DNA from: Conexibacter arvalis
GTDB lineage: Bacteria; Actinomycetota; Thermoleophilia; Solirubrobacterales; Solirubrobacteraceae
Direction: 5' to 3'
Assembly (NCBI RefSeq): GCF_014199525.1
Contig: NZ_JACHNU010000002.1
Location: 478,147-542,146 of the forward strand
Length of the DNA: 64,000 nt
Shown: positions 8,533-17,088 of the stretch, one piece after another
Numbering within the stretch: position 1 is the stretch's first letter
How the letters are laid out: each line of letters opens with the position of its first letter
Made by a program: the position numbers and the translations under genes
The notes under the pieces: generated by a model
The model's input: the letters and a program-made list of their open reading frames with translations, nothing else
The model's database searches: none
Told to the model about the DNA's origin: nothing

Positions 8533-9342
8533 ATGCTGATCCGCCGACTGGGCTGGGCCGGGCTGGAGCTGGAGGCCGACGGCGAGAGCGCCGTCGTCGA
8601 CCTGTTCCAGGACGGCGCGCCGCTGGAGCCGCACGTCGGCGCGCCGCGCGGGCCGCTGCCGCCGCCGCAGACCGCCGGCCGTGTCGCGACCGCGCTCGTC
8701 ACCCACCTCCACTCCGACCACGCCGACCCCGGCGCCGTCGCCGCCGCGCTGCGGCCCGAAGACGGCCTGCTGCTGCGCCCGGCGCCGGCTCCGCCCGGCG
8801 ACCTGATGGAGAACGGCGCGCTGGTCGTCGCCGAGCAGCGGATCGCCGAGCGCGGGATCGCGACCCGCGCGCTCGCCCCGTGGGAGTCGCTGACGCGCGG
8901 CCCGTTCACCTTCACCGCGCTGCCGGCGGTCGACGGCTTCGGCGACCCGCAGCTGTCGTGGGCGATCGAGGCCGGCGGCCTGCGGATCCTGCATGCGGGC
9001 GACACGATCTTCCACGGCTCGTGGTGGCGGATCGCGTTGCGGCTCGGCCCCTTCGACGCGGTCTTCCTGCCGTGCAACGGCGCGCGCGTCAGCCTTCCCC
9101 ACCGTCAGCCGCCGAGTCCGTTCGCGGCCGCGATGGAGCCCGAGCAGGCGGCGTTCGCCGCGCGCGTCCTCGGCGCCCGCCTCGCGGTCCCGATCCACTA
9201 CGACACGATCGAGCGGCCGCCCGCCTACGAGCAGGTCGACGATCCGGCGGGGCGCTTCCTCGCCGCCGCGCGCGAGGAGGGCGTCGAGGCGCGGGTCGTC
9301 GAGACCGGCGCCACGATCGAGCTGGAGCCGGCTGCGCGCTAG
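8533..9342 (+). CDS. MBL-fold metallo-hydrolase (UlaG-like)
   Basis: A 269-residue metallo-beta-lactamase-fold enzyme. The zinc motif HxHxDH appears as THLHSDHAD near residue 57. Later metal ligands are seen in [11 protein letters not shown] (Asp) and VPIHYDTIE (His). The sequence resembles UlaG/YycJ-type cytoplasmic hydrolases rather than secreted lactamases. The ATG at 8533 has a strong Shine-Dalgarno AAGGAGGG (8521-8528), which decides the start although the frame stays open further upstream. It faces the TetR gene across the operator and is probably its target. Its stop shares CTAG with the stop of the convergent purU gene. Confidence 0.88.
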   Translation: MLIRRLGWAGLELEADGESAVVDLFQDGAPLEPHVGAPRGPLPPPQTAGRVATALVTHLHSDHADPGAVAAALRPEDGLLLRPAPAPPGDLMENGALVVAEQRIAERGIATRALAPWESLTRGPFTFTALPAVDGFGDPQLSWAIEAGGLRILHAGDTIFHGSWWRIALRLGPFDAVFLPCNGARVSLPHRQPPSPFAAAMEPEQAAFAARVLGARLAVPIHYDTIERPPAYEQVDDPAGRFLAAAREEGVEARVVETGATIELEPAAR

Positions 9343-10232
9343 AACACGACCGTCTTGTTCTCGTGCACGAGGACGCGGTCGGCGAGGTGGCGGGCGACGG
9401 CGCGCGCCAGCACGGTGCGTTCGATGTCGCGGCCGATCCGCACGAGGTCGGGGACGTCGTCGCGGTGGCTGACGTGCGCGACGTCCTGCTCGATGATCGG
9501 CCCGGCGTCGAGCTCCTCGGTGACGTAGTGGGCGGTCGCGCCGATGATCTTCACGCCCCGCTCGCTCGCCCGCTGGTAGGGGTCGGCGCCGGCGAAGGCC
9601 GGCAGGAACGAATGGTGGATGTTGATCAGCGGCGCGCCGGCCGCGGCGAGGAAGTCGCCGGAGAGGATCTGCATGTAGCGGGCGAGCACGACGAGGTCGA
9701 ACGGCCCGTGCTCGCGCAGCAGCGCGAGCATCGCGGCCTCGGCCTCCGGCTTGCGCCCGCGCTCGACGGGGACGTGTGCGAACGGGACCTCGAAGCCGCG
9801 CACGTCGCGCTCCGCGTCGCGGTGGTTGGAGAGGACCAGCGCGATCTCGGCGTCGAGGTCGCCGCGCCGCCACCGCCACAGCAGGTCGAGCAGGCAGTGC
9901 TCCTCGCGCGAGACCAGCAGCGCGACCCGCTTCGGCCTGCAGGCGTACGCGATCCGCCACTCCATCCCGAACGGCTCGCCGACGCGCTCGGCGAACGACC
10001 GCTCCAGCTCCGGCCCGCCGACGTCGAGCCCCTCCAGGTGGAACTCCATCCGCATGAAGAAGGTGCCGCCCTCGGGGTCGGTCGTGTGCTGGTCGGCGTC
10101 GAGGATGTTGGCGCCGTGGTCGAACAGGAAGCGCGAGACCGCGGCGACGATCCCGCGCCGGTCGGCGCAGGAGATCAGCAGCCGGGCGGTGTTCGGCCGC
10201 CCGCGCGTCGCGGTGTCGCCGGTGCTCGCCAT
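9339..10232 (-). CDS. purU: Formyltetrahydrofolate deformylase
   Basis: 297 residues. An N-terminal ACT domain ([20 protein letters not shown]) is followed by a formyl-transferase-like catalytic domain. The catalytic region shows [12 protein letters not shown], the [11 protein letters not shown] motif with the active-site His, and [20 protein letters not shown] with the catalytic Asp. PurU hydrolyses 10-formyl-THF to formate and THF, balancing one-carbon units and feeding formate to purine synthesis. The ATG at 10232 ([11 protein letters not shown]) is preferred over an upstream GTG. It overlaps the convergent metallo-hydrolase stop by four bases. Confidence 0.93.
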   Translation of the reverse strand: MASTGDTATRGRPNTARLLISCADRRGIVAAVSRFLFDHGANILDADQHTTDPEGGTFFMRMEFHLEGLDVGGPELERSFAERVGEPFGMEWRIAYACRPKRVALLVSREEHCLLDLLWRWRRGDLDAEIALVLSNHRDAERDVRGFEVPFAHVPVERGRKPEAEAAMLALLREHGPFDLVVLARYMQILSGDFLAAAGAPLINIHHSFLPAFAGADPYQRASERGVKIIGATAHYVTEELDAGPIIEQDVAHVSHRDDVPDLVRIGRDIERTVLARAVARHLADRVLVHENKTVVF

Positions 10233-10302
10233 CCCCGCCGCGATCCTACGCGCTCGGCGCGAGTGCGTCACACCGAACCGCTCCCGCGCGAAGATCGATC
10301 AG

Positions 10303-10872
10303 ATGCCAGCAGAGGACCGCACCGACGCCGACCTGCTGCGCATGGCCGCGACCGACCCGGAGGCGTTCGGCCGCTTCTACCGCCGGCACGTCCGCTGGGT
10401 GCTGGCGCTCTGCGCGCGCCGCTGCGGCGACGCCGAGCTCGCCGCCGACGTGACGGCCGAGACCTTCGCGACGGTGCTCGCGCAGCGCGACCGCTTCGAT
10501 CCCGACCGCGGCTCGGCCGGCAACTGGCTGTTCCAGATCGCGCTCAACAAGCTCGCCGACGCCCACCGCCGCGGCGCGGCCGAGCGGCGCGCTCGCGACC
10601 GTCTCGGGATCCCGCCGATCGCGCTGACCGAGGAGGACGTCGAGCGGATCGACGAGCTCGCCTCGCTCGCCGGGGCCGGTGACGCGGCGGCGCTGCTCGC
10701 CGCGCTGCCCGACGATCAGCGGCGGGCGGTCGAGGCGCGCGTCGTCCACGAGCGCGGCTACGACGAGATCGCCGCCGAGCTGGCGCTGTCGCCGGCAGCG
10801 GTGCGGCAGCGCGTGAGCCGGGGCCTGACGGCCCTGCGCGCACGGCTGCGACCCGAAGGAGGCGAGCGATGA
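10303..10872 (+). CDS. ECF-type RNA polymerase sigma factor
   Basis: 189 residues with sigma-70 region 2 (PEAFGRFYRRHVRWVLALCA, then TAETFATVLAQRDRFDPDRG and NWLFQIALNKLADAHRR). Region 4 is at the C-terminus (LPDDQRRAVEARVVHERGYD, then LSPAAVRQRVSRGLTALRAR). There is no region 3, as in ECF sigmas. Its stop overlaps the start of the next gene by ATGA, the usual arrangement for a sigma factor and its membrane-bound partner. Arginine codons are nearly all CGN. The regulon is unknown. Confidence 0.93.
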   Translation: MPAEDRTDADLLRMAATDPEAFGRFYRRHVRWVLALCARRCGDAELAADVTAETFATVLAQRDRFDPDRGSAGNWLFQIALNKLADAHRRGAAERRARDRLGIPPIALTEEDVERIDELASLAGAGDAAALLAALPDDQRRAVEARVVHERGYDEIAAELALSPAAVRQRVSRGLTALRARLRPEGGER

Positions 10873-11771
10873 GCAGCGATTTCGAGGACCGCCTGGAGCG
10901 GGAGCTGGTCGCCGCGGCCCGCCGCGAGGCCGAGGTCGCGACCGCCGCCGCGGCCCGCCCCCGCCGCGTGCGGCGCCCGGGCCGCCTGCGCCCGCTGCCG
11001 GTCGCCGCCGTCGCGCTGCTGACGATCGCCGCGCTCGCGGTCGCCGTGCTCGCGCTCCCGGGCGCCGAGGCGCCGGTCCCCGCCCCCGCGACGGGCCCGA
11101 CCGAGTGTGAGCGGCGCGCCGCCGCCGGCGAGCTCGTGCTGACGGCGGAGCCCCCGCCGCCCCGCCTGCTCGCGGCGTTCGCCGTCCTGCGCCGCCCGCA
11201 GACCGACGCCGATCGCGCCGACTGCGGCGTCGGGGTGCCGGAGCGGCCGCTCAACCCCTCGGCGGTCCGCCTCGCCGGCCGTGATGCGACCGGTGGGCGG
11301 GTCTTCGTCGCCCCCGTCGGCGCGGTCCCCGACCTCGACGCACGGCGCGGCGGTGACAGAGGCCCGCAGCACGAGCTGCCGGCCAGCGCGCGGCAGCCGC
11401 TGCTGTGCGTCGTCATCGTCGGCCCGAGCACCGGCGGCGGCGGCTGCGCGACGTCGTCGCACGTCGGCCGCGGCCGGTTCGTCGGCTCCAGCTTCGCCGA
11501 TGGCGTCGCACGGGTGGTCGGCCTCTTCACCGACGGGATCGCGGCGGTCGAGCTGGAGCTCGACGACGGCAGCACCCGCCGCCTCGAGGTACGCGACAAC
11601 GTCGCGACGGTCCAGCTGCGCGAGAGACCGGGCGAGCGCGCGGCGAGCGTCGTCCGCTACCGCCTGCTCGACGCCGACGGCGAGACGATCGTCACCCGGC
11701 GCGATACGTCGATCCTGCGGGTGATTGAGCCGCCGGCCTCGAACGAGTCCCGCGGCGCCCGCCCCCGCTGA
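10869..11771 (+). CDS. Membrane-anchored protein coupled to ECF sigma factor (putative anti-sigma or sensor)
   Basis: 300 residues with a charged cytoplasmic N-terminus (SSDFEDRLERELVAAARREA), one hydrophobic helix (about residues 45-66, PLPVAAVALLTIAALAVAVL) and a large outer region with four to five Cys residues. The topology and four-base overlap with the sigma gene fit an anti-sigma factor. No zinc-binding HxxxCxxC anti-sigma signature is visible, so it may be a diverged regulator or an exported co-transcribed protein. The outer part does not match a family I recognise. Confidence 0.7.
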   Translation: MSSDFEDRLERELVAAARREAEVATAAAARPRRVRRPGRLRPLPVAAVALLTIAALAVAVLALPGAEAPVPAPATGPTECERRAAAGELVLTAEPPPPRLLAAFAVLRRPQTDADRADCGVGVPERPLNPSAVRLAGRDATGGRVFVAPVGAVPDLDARRGGDRGPQHELPASARQPLLCVVIVGPSTGGGGCATSSHVGRGRFVGSSFADGVARVVGLFTDGIAAVELELDDGSTRRLEVRDNVATVQLRERPGERAASVVRYRLLDADGETIVTRRDTSILRVIEPPASNESRGARPR

Positions 11772-11774
11772 CGG

Positions 11775-12167
11775 TCAGCGCTCGTCGTCGAACGCCTTGG
11801 CGTACCAGGCGCCGTCGCGCCGGCCGAGCGTGATGCGGGTGGCCCCGCCGCTCGCCGTCGCGCGGTAGATCGCGAGGTCGGAGTCGGTGCCGGGTTCGTC
11901 GACGATCTGGAGCAGCTCGAGCCTGTCGGGCGCGGCACCGGGGCGGTGCTGCGCGAAGGCGGCGTGCGCCGCCGCGTCGAGCGTCTCGCGTCTCCAGCCG
12001 TGATCGGTGGCGATCGCCTCCGCGAGGTGGCGGTCGACGGCGGTGAGGCTCTCGGAGAAGCGGGCGGCCCCGGCGCGGTTGCGGCGGGTCGCGGCGATCG
12101 ATCCGAGCACGGCCAGCACGATCAGCAGGCCGATGACGATGAGCACGACGAGCAGGATGGTGTCCAC
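11775..12167 (-). CDS. Single-pass membrane protein, 130 aa, unknown function
   Basis: It starts with GTG at 12167 (VDTILLVVLIVIGLLIVLAV), giving an N-terminal membrane anchor. A cytoplasmic or outer domain follows with a helical segment (FSESLTAVDRHLAEAIATDH) and a C-terminal beta-rich part (SDLAIYRATASGGATRITLG, RRDGAWYAKAFDDER). No family is recognised. It converges on the sigma-factor operon with three bases between stops. The longer open frame upstream of 12167 lacks a convincing start and was not used. Confidence 0.7.
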   Translation of the reverse strand: MDTILLVVLIVIGLLIVLAVLGSIAATRRNRAGAARFSESLTAVDRHLAEAIATDHGWRRETLDAAAHAAFAQHRPGAAPDRLELLQIVDEPGTDSDLAIYRATASGGATRITLGRRDGAWYAKAFDDER

Positions 12168-12280
12168 GCGCGGGATCCTAGAGGGCGGCGGGCACGGAGG
12201 CGGCCAGGGGCGGGACGGCGTGGCCGCGGCGCGGGGTGTGGGCGCGCCGCGGCCTGCCGTTCGAGGGACCGCCTGCTGGG

Positions 12281-12985
12281 CTACAGCAGGACGTTGCGGG
12301 CGGCGAGGTGCGTGCCGACCTTGCGCTTCACGCGCTGCAGCGCGTTGTCGACCGTCTTCGTGTCGCAGCCGAGCTTGGCGCCGACGGCCTCGTAGGAGTG
12401 GCCGTCGAGGTAGAGCGAGAGGACGCGCGACTCGAGGTCGGAGAGGACCGTCGAGAGGCAGGCGACGAGGGCGCGCAGCTCCTCGCTGGAGATCACCTGG
12501 TTGACGGGATCGTGGACCGTCGGGCCGGGGATCACCTCGTCGAGCGTCGGGTCGCCGTCGCCCTGCGCGGAGGCCGGCGAGGCGGAGAAGGAGACGTACT
12601 GGTTGAGCGGCGTGTGCTTGTTGCGTGTCGCGGTCTTGACCGCGGTGATGATCTGGCGCGTGATGCACAGCTCCGCGAAGTTGCGGAAGCTCGACTCGCG
12701 GTCGGTGCGGTAGTCGCGGATCGCCTTGTAGAGGCCGACCAGCCCCTCCTGGATCAGGTCGTCGGCGTCGCCGCCGGCGAGGAAGTACGAGGAGGCCTTG
12801 AGCCGGACGAAGCCGTAGTAGCGGCGGACGAGCCTGTCGTAGGCGTCCGGGTTCCCCTGCTTGGCAAGGGCGATCAGGAATCCGTCATCAAGCTGGACCT
12901 GACCTTGAGGGTTATGGGAGATTCGAGCCACGAGCACACCCTTCTGACGCCCCCTGCTCAGTGTGGGCGTCGCTTCGTAGCGCAT
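12281..12985 (-). CDS. sigH: RNA polymerase sigma factor, SigH/Spo0H-like
   Basis: 234 residues, closest in look to the Bacillus SigH (Spo0H) group. Region 2 shows DAYDRLVRRYYGFVRLKASS, then FLAGGDADDLIQEGLVGLYK and FRNFAELCITRQIITAVKTA. Region 4 is LSDLESRVLSLYLDGHSYEA with TKTVDNALQRVKRKVG. Its place at the end of the radA-disA-ispD-ispF-cysS-rlmB run is where sigH lies in Firmicutes, which supports the name. Two starts compete: the ATG at 12985 has GGGGAGG only two bases away, whereas a GTG at 12931 (VARISHNP) has AAGGG at good spacing. In an organism that does not make endospores the role is probably stationary-phase or competence-like control, which is inferred. Confidence 0.87.
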   Translation of the reverse strand: MRYEATPTLSRGRQKGVLVARISHNPQGQVQLDDGFLIALAKQGNPDAYDRLVRRYYGFVRLKASSYFLAGGDADDLIQEGLVGLYKAIRDYRTDRESSFRNFAELCITRQIITAVKTATRNKHTPLNQYVSFSASPASAQGDGDPTLDEVIPGPTVHDPVNQVISSEELRALVACLSTVLSDLESRVLSLYLDGHSYEAVGAKLGCDTKTVDNALQRVKRKVGTHLAARNVLL

Positions 12986-13327
12986 TACCTCCCCAGGCGC
13001 TGCTACCGATATGAGCGGGTGGCTGAGAACGAGACCCGGGACCTTGGTCGAGCCTCAAGCTCAGGTCCACCCTTATGAGGCGGGCAGCTTGCCACAGTTA
13101 TGGAACGCCTGTCAAGCCGTCATTGCACGATCCGTTGCAGCGTCGGCGAACGCGTGCAGGAACTGGCGCGTCGGCGCCGTGCGGCGTACACGGGCAGGAC
13201 TGCCCGCGGGCCGCTCGCGACCCCCTCTCCCCCACCCCGCCCGCGCGACGGACGCAGTGCCATCGAGGTGCGCAACGCGGCCGCGCGGCACGCGCCGTGG
13301 ACGGCCGCTCGGGGAGCGCGCGGGCGC
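12986..13327. other. 342-base leader/intergenic region upstream of sigH
   Basis: No gene is evident. The part nearest sigH (12986-13115) is less GC-rich than its surroundings and holds a promoter-like pair reading towards sigH, giving a leader of about 100 bases before the ATG. A T-arm-like stretch near 13045 does not fold as a tRNA. The rest, next to the rlmB stop, is plain GC-rich sequence in which I see no clear terminator. Confidence 0.6.
13086..13115 (-). promoter_or_regulatory. Probable promoter of sigH
   Basis: On the minus strand a perfect TTGACA (13115-13110) is followed after 18 bases by CAAGCT (13091-13086), a weak -10. It is the only consensus -35 in the region and points at sigH about 100 bases downstream. 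Confidence 0.5.
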
Positions 13328-14362
13328 TCAGCGCGCCTTCGCGGCGACGTCGCGCTGGCGGACGATCTCGTAGATCAGCGCCGACGCGGCGGCGCTGACG
13401 TTGAGCGACTCGATCTGGCCGCGCAGCGGCAGCGCGATCAGTCCGTCGCAGGAGGCGGCGACGCGTGGGCGCAGGCCGCGCCCCTCGGAGCCGAGCACGA
13501 GCACGACCCCGCCGCCGGCGTAGTCGACGGCGGTGTACGGCCGCCCGCCGTCTCCCTCGGCGCCGTAGCACCAGGCGCCGGCGTCTCTGGCGTCGAGCAG
13601 GAAGTCGGCGAGGTTGCGCACGCGCGCGATCGGCAGGTGCTCGACCGCGCCGGCCGACGCCTTGCAGACCGCCGGCGTCACCTCGGCCGAGCGCCGTTCC
13701 GGGATCACGACGCCGGTCGCGCCGGCGCACTCGGCGGTGCGGACGATCGCGCCGAGGTTCTGCGGGTCCTGGATCTCGTCGAGCGCGACGATCAGCGGCC
13801 GCGGCCGCAGCAGCAGCTCGGCCGCGTCGGCGTAGCGGTAGGCGCCGACCTGTGCGCAGACGCCCTGATGATCGGGCGAGCCGCTGCGCCGCTGCACCCA
13901 CTCGGCGTCCGGCACGACGTTGACGTCGACCTGCCCGCCGGCCACGGCCGCCTCCAGCCACGGCTCGGCCGCGGCGCCCGGCGTCGCCCAGACGTGCTGG
14001 ACCTGCCGCGGACCGCGCAGCGCCTCGTGGACGGCGTTGCGCCCGTAGAGCACCATCGTGTCCGGCGGCGGCGTCCACGCCTCGCGCTCGCGCGCCGGCT
14101 CCTGCGGTCTCGCGGCCTCCGGCCGTCGCGCCGCCCGCTCGTCGCGCCGCCCGGGCCGCCCCGGCCCGCGCCCGCCAGGCCCGCGCTCGCCGTCGCCGCG
14201 TCTGCCCGGCGCGCCAGACCCGCGCCCGCCAGGCCCGCGCTTCCCGGGACCGCCAGCACCGCCCGGCCCGCCGGAGCCGCGCCCCGGCCCGCCCGGCCTG
14301 CCGCCGCGTCTCGGCCCGCGCTCGCCGCGCCCGCCGCCGCGTCCTCCTCGCCCGGCCGCCAT
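13328..14362 (-). CDS. rlmB: 23S rRNA (guanosine-2'-O-)-methyltransferase, TrmH/SpoU family, with Gly/Arg-rich N-terminal extension
   Basis: 344 residues. The C-terminal 250 are a SpoU methyltransferase: a substrate-binding start (MVLYGRNAVHEAL), then the three knot motifs NLGAIVRTAECAGATGVVIP, VVLVLGSEGRGLR and IALPLRGQIESLNVSAAASA. RlmB methylates a conserved guanosine of the 23S rRNA peptidyl-transferase region. The first 95 residues are a low-complexity tail almost wholly of Gly, Arg, Pro, Glu and Ala, which may bind RNA. The ATG overlaps the cysS stop by one base (TGATG), so the two are translationally coupled. Confidence 0.92.
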   Translation of the reverse strand: MAAGRGGRGGGRGERGPRRGGRPGGPGRGSGGPGGAGGPGKRGPGGRGSGAPGRRGDGERGPGGRGPGRPGRRDERAARRPEAARPQEPAREREAWTPPPDTMVLYGRNAVHEALRGPRQVQHVWATPGAAAEPWLEAAVAGGQVDVNVVPDAEWVQRRSGSPDHQGVCAQVGAYRYADAAELLLRPRPLIVALDEIQDPQNLGAIVRTAECAGATGVVIPERRSAEVTPAVCKASAGAVEHLPIARVRNLADFLLDARDAGAWCYGAEGDGGRPYTAVDYAGGGVVLVLGSEGRGLRPRVAASCDGLIALPLRGQIESLNVSAAASALIYEIVRQRDVAAKAR

Positions 14363-15732
14363 CAGCCGCGCGGGATCAGCTCGGGGCCGGCGGCGCCGTC
14401 GCGGACGGTCCAGCCGAGCGCGGCCAGCTCGTCGCGGAGCGCGTCGGCGGCGGCGAAGTCCTTCGCCGCGCGCGCCGCCTCGCGCCGCGCCAGCAGCTCG
14501 CGCGCCGCCTCGTCGGGGGCGTCGCCGTTGCCGGCGGCGTCGAGCAGGTTGTCGAGCGCCAGCACCTGCAGCATCTCGCGCAGGTCGGCGTCCCCGACCT
14601 CCTCGCCCGCCTCCGTCAGGCGGTTGGCGGCGCGCACCCACTCGAAGACCGACGCGAGCGCTCTCGGCGTGTTGAAGTCGTCGGCGAGCGCGGCGAAGAA
14701 GCTCTCGCGCAGCTCGGCCAGCTGCGGCGGGCTCGCCACCCCGGCGGTCAGCCTCCGCCCGGCCTCGCGGATGCGCCCGACCGAGCGCGCCGCCTCGGCG
14801 AGCCGCTCGTCGGAGTAGGCGATCGGCTGGCGGTAGTGTCCGCCGGCGAAGTAGGCGACGAGCGCGTCGCGACCGTGTGCGGCGATCGCCTCGTGCAGCA
14901 GGAAGATGTTGCCGACCGACTTCGCCATCTTCTCGCCCTCGAGCCGCACCATCCCGTTGTGCATCCACAGGCGGCTGAGCGGCTCGCCATGGGCGGCGCA
15001 GGTCTGGGCGGCTTCGTTCTCGTGGTGCGGGAAGACGAGGTCGGAGCCGCCGCCGTGAATGTCGAAGCCGACGCCGAGCAGCATCTCCGCCATCGCCGAG
15101 CACTCGATGTGCCAGCCGGGGCGGCCTCTCCCCCACGGCGTCTCCCACGAGGTGTCCTCGCCCTCCTTCCACGCCTTCCACAGCGCGAAGTCGAGCGGGT
15201 CGCGCTTCAGCTCGGCGCCGGCGACGCCCTCGCCCTGGTCCATCTGGTCGACCTGGCGATGCGACAGCTCGCCGTAGCGCGGGTAGGAGCGCACGTCGAA
15301 GTAGACGTCGCCCTCGACGGCATAGGCGTGGCCGCGCTCGATCAGCTTCTCGATCAGGGCGACCATCTCCGCGATCGTCTCTCTCGCCAGCGGCTCGTGG
15401 TCGGGGCGGCCGAGTCCGAGCGCGTCGGTGTCGGCCTTGTAGTGGGCCGTCATCTCGGTCGCGAGCTGCTCGCTGGCGACGCCGGCCTTCGCCGCCGCGT
15501 CGTAGATCTTGTCGTTGACGTCGGTGACGTTGGCGACGAACGTCACCGCGTAGCCCTCGTGCTCGAGGAAGCGCTTGAACAGCGAGAAGACCACGAACGG
15601 CCGGGCGTTGCCGACGTGGATGCGGCCGTAGACGGTCGGCCCGCAGGCGTAGATCCCGACCTTCCCCGGGTCGCGGGGCTCCAGCGGCTTCAGCTCGCCG
15701 CTCAACGTGTCATGGATCCGGATCATGCGCAT
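14362..15732 (-). CDS. cysS: Cysteinyl-tRNA synthetase
   Basis: 456 residues of a class I synthetase charging tRNA-Cys. Visible marks are the N-terminal zinc Cys in YACGPTVYGRIHVGNARP, which also holds the HIGH-type HVGN box, further zinc ligands in WHIECSAMAEM and FPHHENEAAQTCA, and the KMAKSVGN (KMSKS-type) loop. The C-terminal DALR/anticodon region follows. Length is normal. It lies in the conserved order ispF-cysS-rlmB and overlaps rlmB by one base. Confidence 0.96.
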   Translation of the reverse strand: MRMIRIHDTLSGELKPLEPRDPGKVGIYACGPTVYGRIHVGNARPFVVFSLFKRFLEHEGYAVTFVANVTDVNDKIYDAAAKAGVASEQLATEMTAHYKADTDALGLGRPDHEPLARETIAEMVALIEKLIERGHAYAVEGDVYFDVRSYPRYGELSHRQVDQMDQGEGVAGAELKRDPLDFALWKAWKEGEDTSWETPWGRGRPGWHIECSAMAEMLLGVGFDIHGGGSDLVFPHHENEAAQTCAAHGEPLSRLWMHNGMVRLEGEKMAKSVGNIFLLHEAIAAHGRDALVAYFAGGHYRQPIAYSDERLAEAARSVGRIREAGRRLTAGVASPPQLAELRESFFAALADDFNTPRALASVFEWVRAANRLTEAGEEVGDADLREMLQVLALDNLLDAAGNGDAPDEAARELLARREAARAAKDFAAADALRDELAALGWTVRDGAAGPELIPRG

Positions 15733-15754
15733 CTCGCCCTGCCAGCGACGTACC

Positions 15755-16249
15755 CTACCCGCGACGCTCTGTCGCCGGGCGCTCCAGCGTCGCGATCGCG
15801 AGCGCGGCGGCGCCCTCGACCCGTCCGACGAAGCCCATCCCCTCGCCGCGCGTCGCCTTCACGTTGACGCGCGCGAGCGGGATCTCCAGCGCGCCGGCGA
15901 GGTTCTCCCGCATCGCCGGCTTGTGCTCCAGCAGCTTCGGCCGCTCGAGCAGGACGGTCGCGTCGACGTTGGCGATCTCGACGCCGCCGACGGCGACCAG
16001 CTCGCGGGTCGAGCGCAGCAGCGCGATCGAGTCGGCGCCTCTCCAGCGCTCGTCGGTGTCGGGGAAGTGCTCGCCGATGTCGCCGAGGCCGGCCGCGCCG
16101 AGCAGCGCGTCGATCACGGCGTGGACGAGCACGTCGGCGTCGGAGTGGCCGTGCAGGCCCAGCTCGAACGGGATCGTCACGCCGCCGATCACCAGCGGCC
16201 GGTCCGCGGCGAACCTGTGGACGTCCCAGCCGATGCCGGTCGCGACCAT
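15755..16249 (-). CDS. ispF: 2-C-methyl-D-erythritol 2,4-cyclodiphosphate synthase
   Basis: 164 residues of the MEP isoprenoid pathway enzyme. The metal-binding GIGWDVHRF opens the protein; the family motif HGHSDADVLVHAVIDALLGA and GDIGEHFPDTD follow, with NVKATRGEGMGFVGR near the end. The ATG at 16249 overlaps the stop of the PHP gene by one base. The frame continues upstream but only as antisense-free overlap with that gene, so the short form is right. ispD lies one gene away, separated by the PHP enzyme. Confidence 0.96.
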   Translation of the reverse strand: MVATGIGWDVHRFAADRPLVIGGVTIPFELGLHGHSDADVLVHAVIDALLGAAGLGDIGEHFPDTDERWRGADSIALLRSTRELVAVGGVEIANVDATVLLERPKLLEHKPAMRENLAGALEIPLARVNVKATRGEGMGFVGRVEGAAALAIATLERPATERRG

Positions 16250-17088
16250 CAGCTCGGCCCGATCGGTTCCATGCGGCGCTGCCGCTTCTCGAAGACGGCC
16301 AGCTCGGTGACGCCGAAGCCGGCGAGCCACTCGACCGTCTGCTCGTAGTCCCAGCCGACGTGCTCGGGCAGGTGGGCGTCGCTGGAGAGCGCGACCGGGC
16401 AGCCGGCCTCCAGCAGCATCTCCAGGAACGCCGCGGCCGGGTAGCGCTCGCCGACCGGCTTGCGCAGCCCGGCGGTCGAGACCTCCACCGCGATCCCCGA
16501 CTCGACGATCCCCTCCAGCGCCAGTTCGTAGTAGCGGCGCAGGTCGCCGTCGGGCCGCGGCCGGTCCTTCCCCCACACCTTCACGAGGTCGGGGTGGGCG
16601 AGGATGTCGTAGAGGCCGCTGCGGGCGCACTCGCCGAGCGTCTCGAAGTAGCGGCGCCAGACCTTCTCCGGCGACTCGAACGTCGTTCTCCAGACGTCCC
16701 AGTCGCCGGGCATGTCGACCGCGTGGTCGCGCACGAAGTGGACCGAGCCGACGACGTAGTCCCACTCGCGCGCCTCCAGCAGGTTGCCCATCTGGTCCTC
16801 GCGGCCGGGGATGAAGTCGGCCTCGATCCCCAGCTTCAGGTCGGTCTGCTCGCGCACGAACTGGCAGTAGGCGTCGATGTCCTCGCGCGCCTGGCTCTGC
16901 CAGAACGGGTGCTGCCACACCTCGAGCGCCTGCTTGAAGCGGTAGATGTGCTCGGAGACGCCCAGCTCGGCGATCCCGCGCTCGCTCGCCGCCTCGCGGT
17001 AACGCTCGGCGTTGGCGGGCACGAAGTACTTGTCGGCGGTCGTCCCGGGCTCGTCGGGACGCAGGTGGACGTGGTAGTCGGTCAGCAT
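16249..17088 (-). CDS. PHP-domain phosphoesterase, histidinol-phosphatase (HisK/HisJ)-like
   Basis: 279 residues beginning MLTDYHVHLRPDEPGTTADK, with the first PHP metal motif (HVH). Later metal ligands are seen in LGIEADFIPG, VVGSVHFV, ILAHPDLVKVWG and ALSSDAHLPEHVGWDYE. The HisJ branch dephosphorylates L-histidinol phosphate in histidine synthesis, and this is the best guess. Its position, overlapping ispD by seven bases and ispF by one, makes it the middle gene of an isoprenoid operon, so another phosphate ester as substrate cannot be excluded. Confidence 0.85.
   Translation of the reverse strand: MLTDYHVHLRPDEPGTTADKYFVPANAERYREAASERGIAELGVSEHIYRFKQALEVWQHPFWQSQAREDIDAYCQFVREQTDLKLGIEADFIPGREDQMGNLLEAREWDYVVGSVHFVRDHAVDMPGDWDVWRTTFESPEKVWRRYFETLGECARSGLYDILAHPDLVKVWGKDRPRPDGDLRRYYELALEGIVESGIAVEVSTAGLRKPVGERYPAAAFLEMLLEAGCPVALSSDAHLPEHVGWDYEQTVEWLAGFGVTELAVFEKRQRRMEPIGPS

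Noticed and set aside
10232-10271. Upstream GTG start for purU
   Set aside because: It adds 13 basic residues before MASTGDTA with no homology support; the ATG at 10232 sits close to the ACT domain.
10869-11771. Zinc-binding anti-sigma (ZAS) identity
   Set aside because: The HxxxCxxC motif is missing from the cytoplasmic N-terminus, so only a putative partner role is claimed.
13000-13080. tRNA-like stretch upstream of sigH
   Set aside because: It has a T-arm-like run but no acceptor stem pairing, no matching anticodon arm and no CCA-adjacent end.
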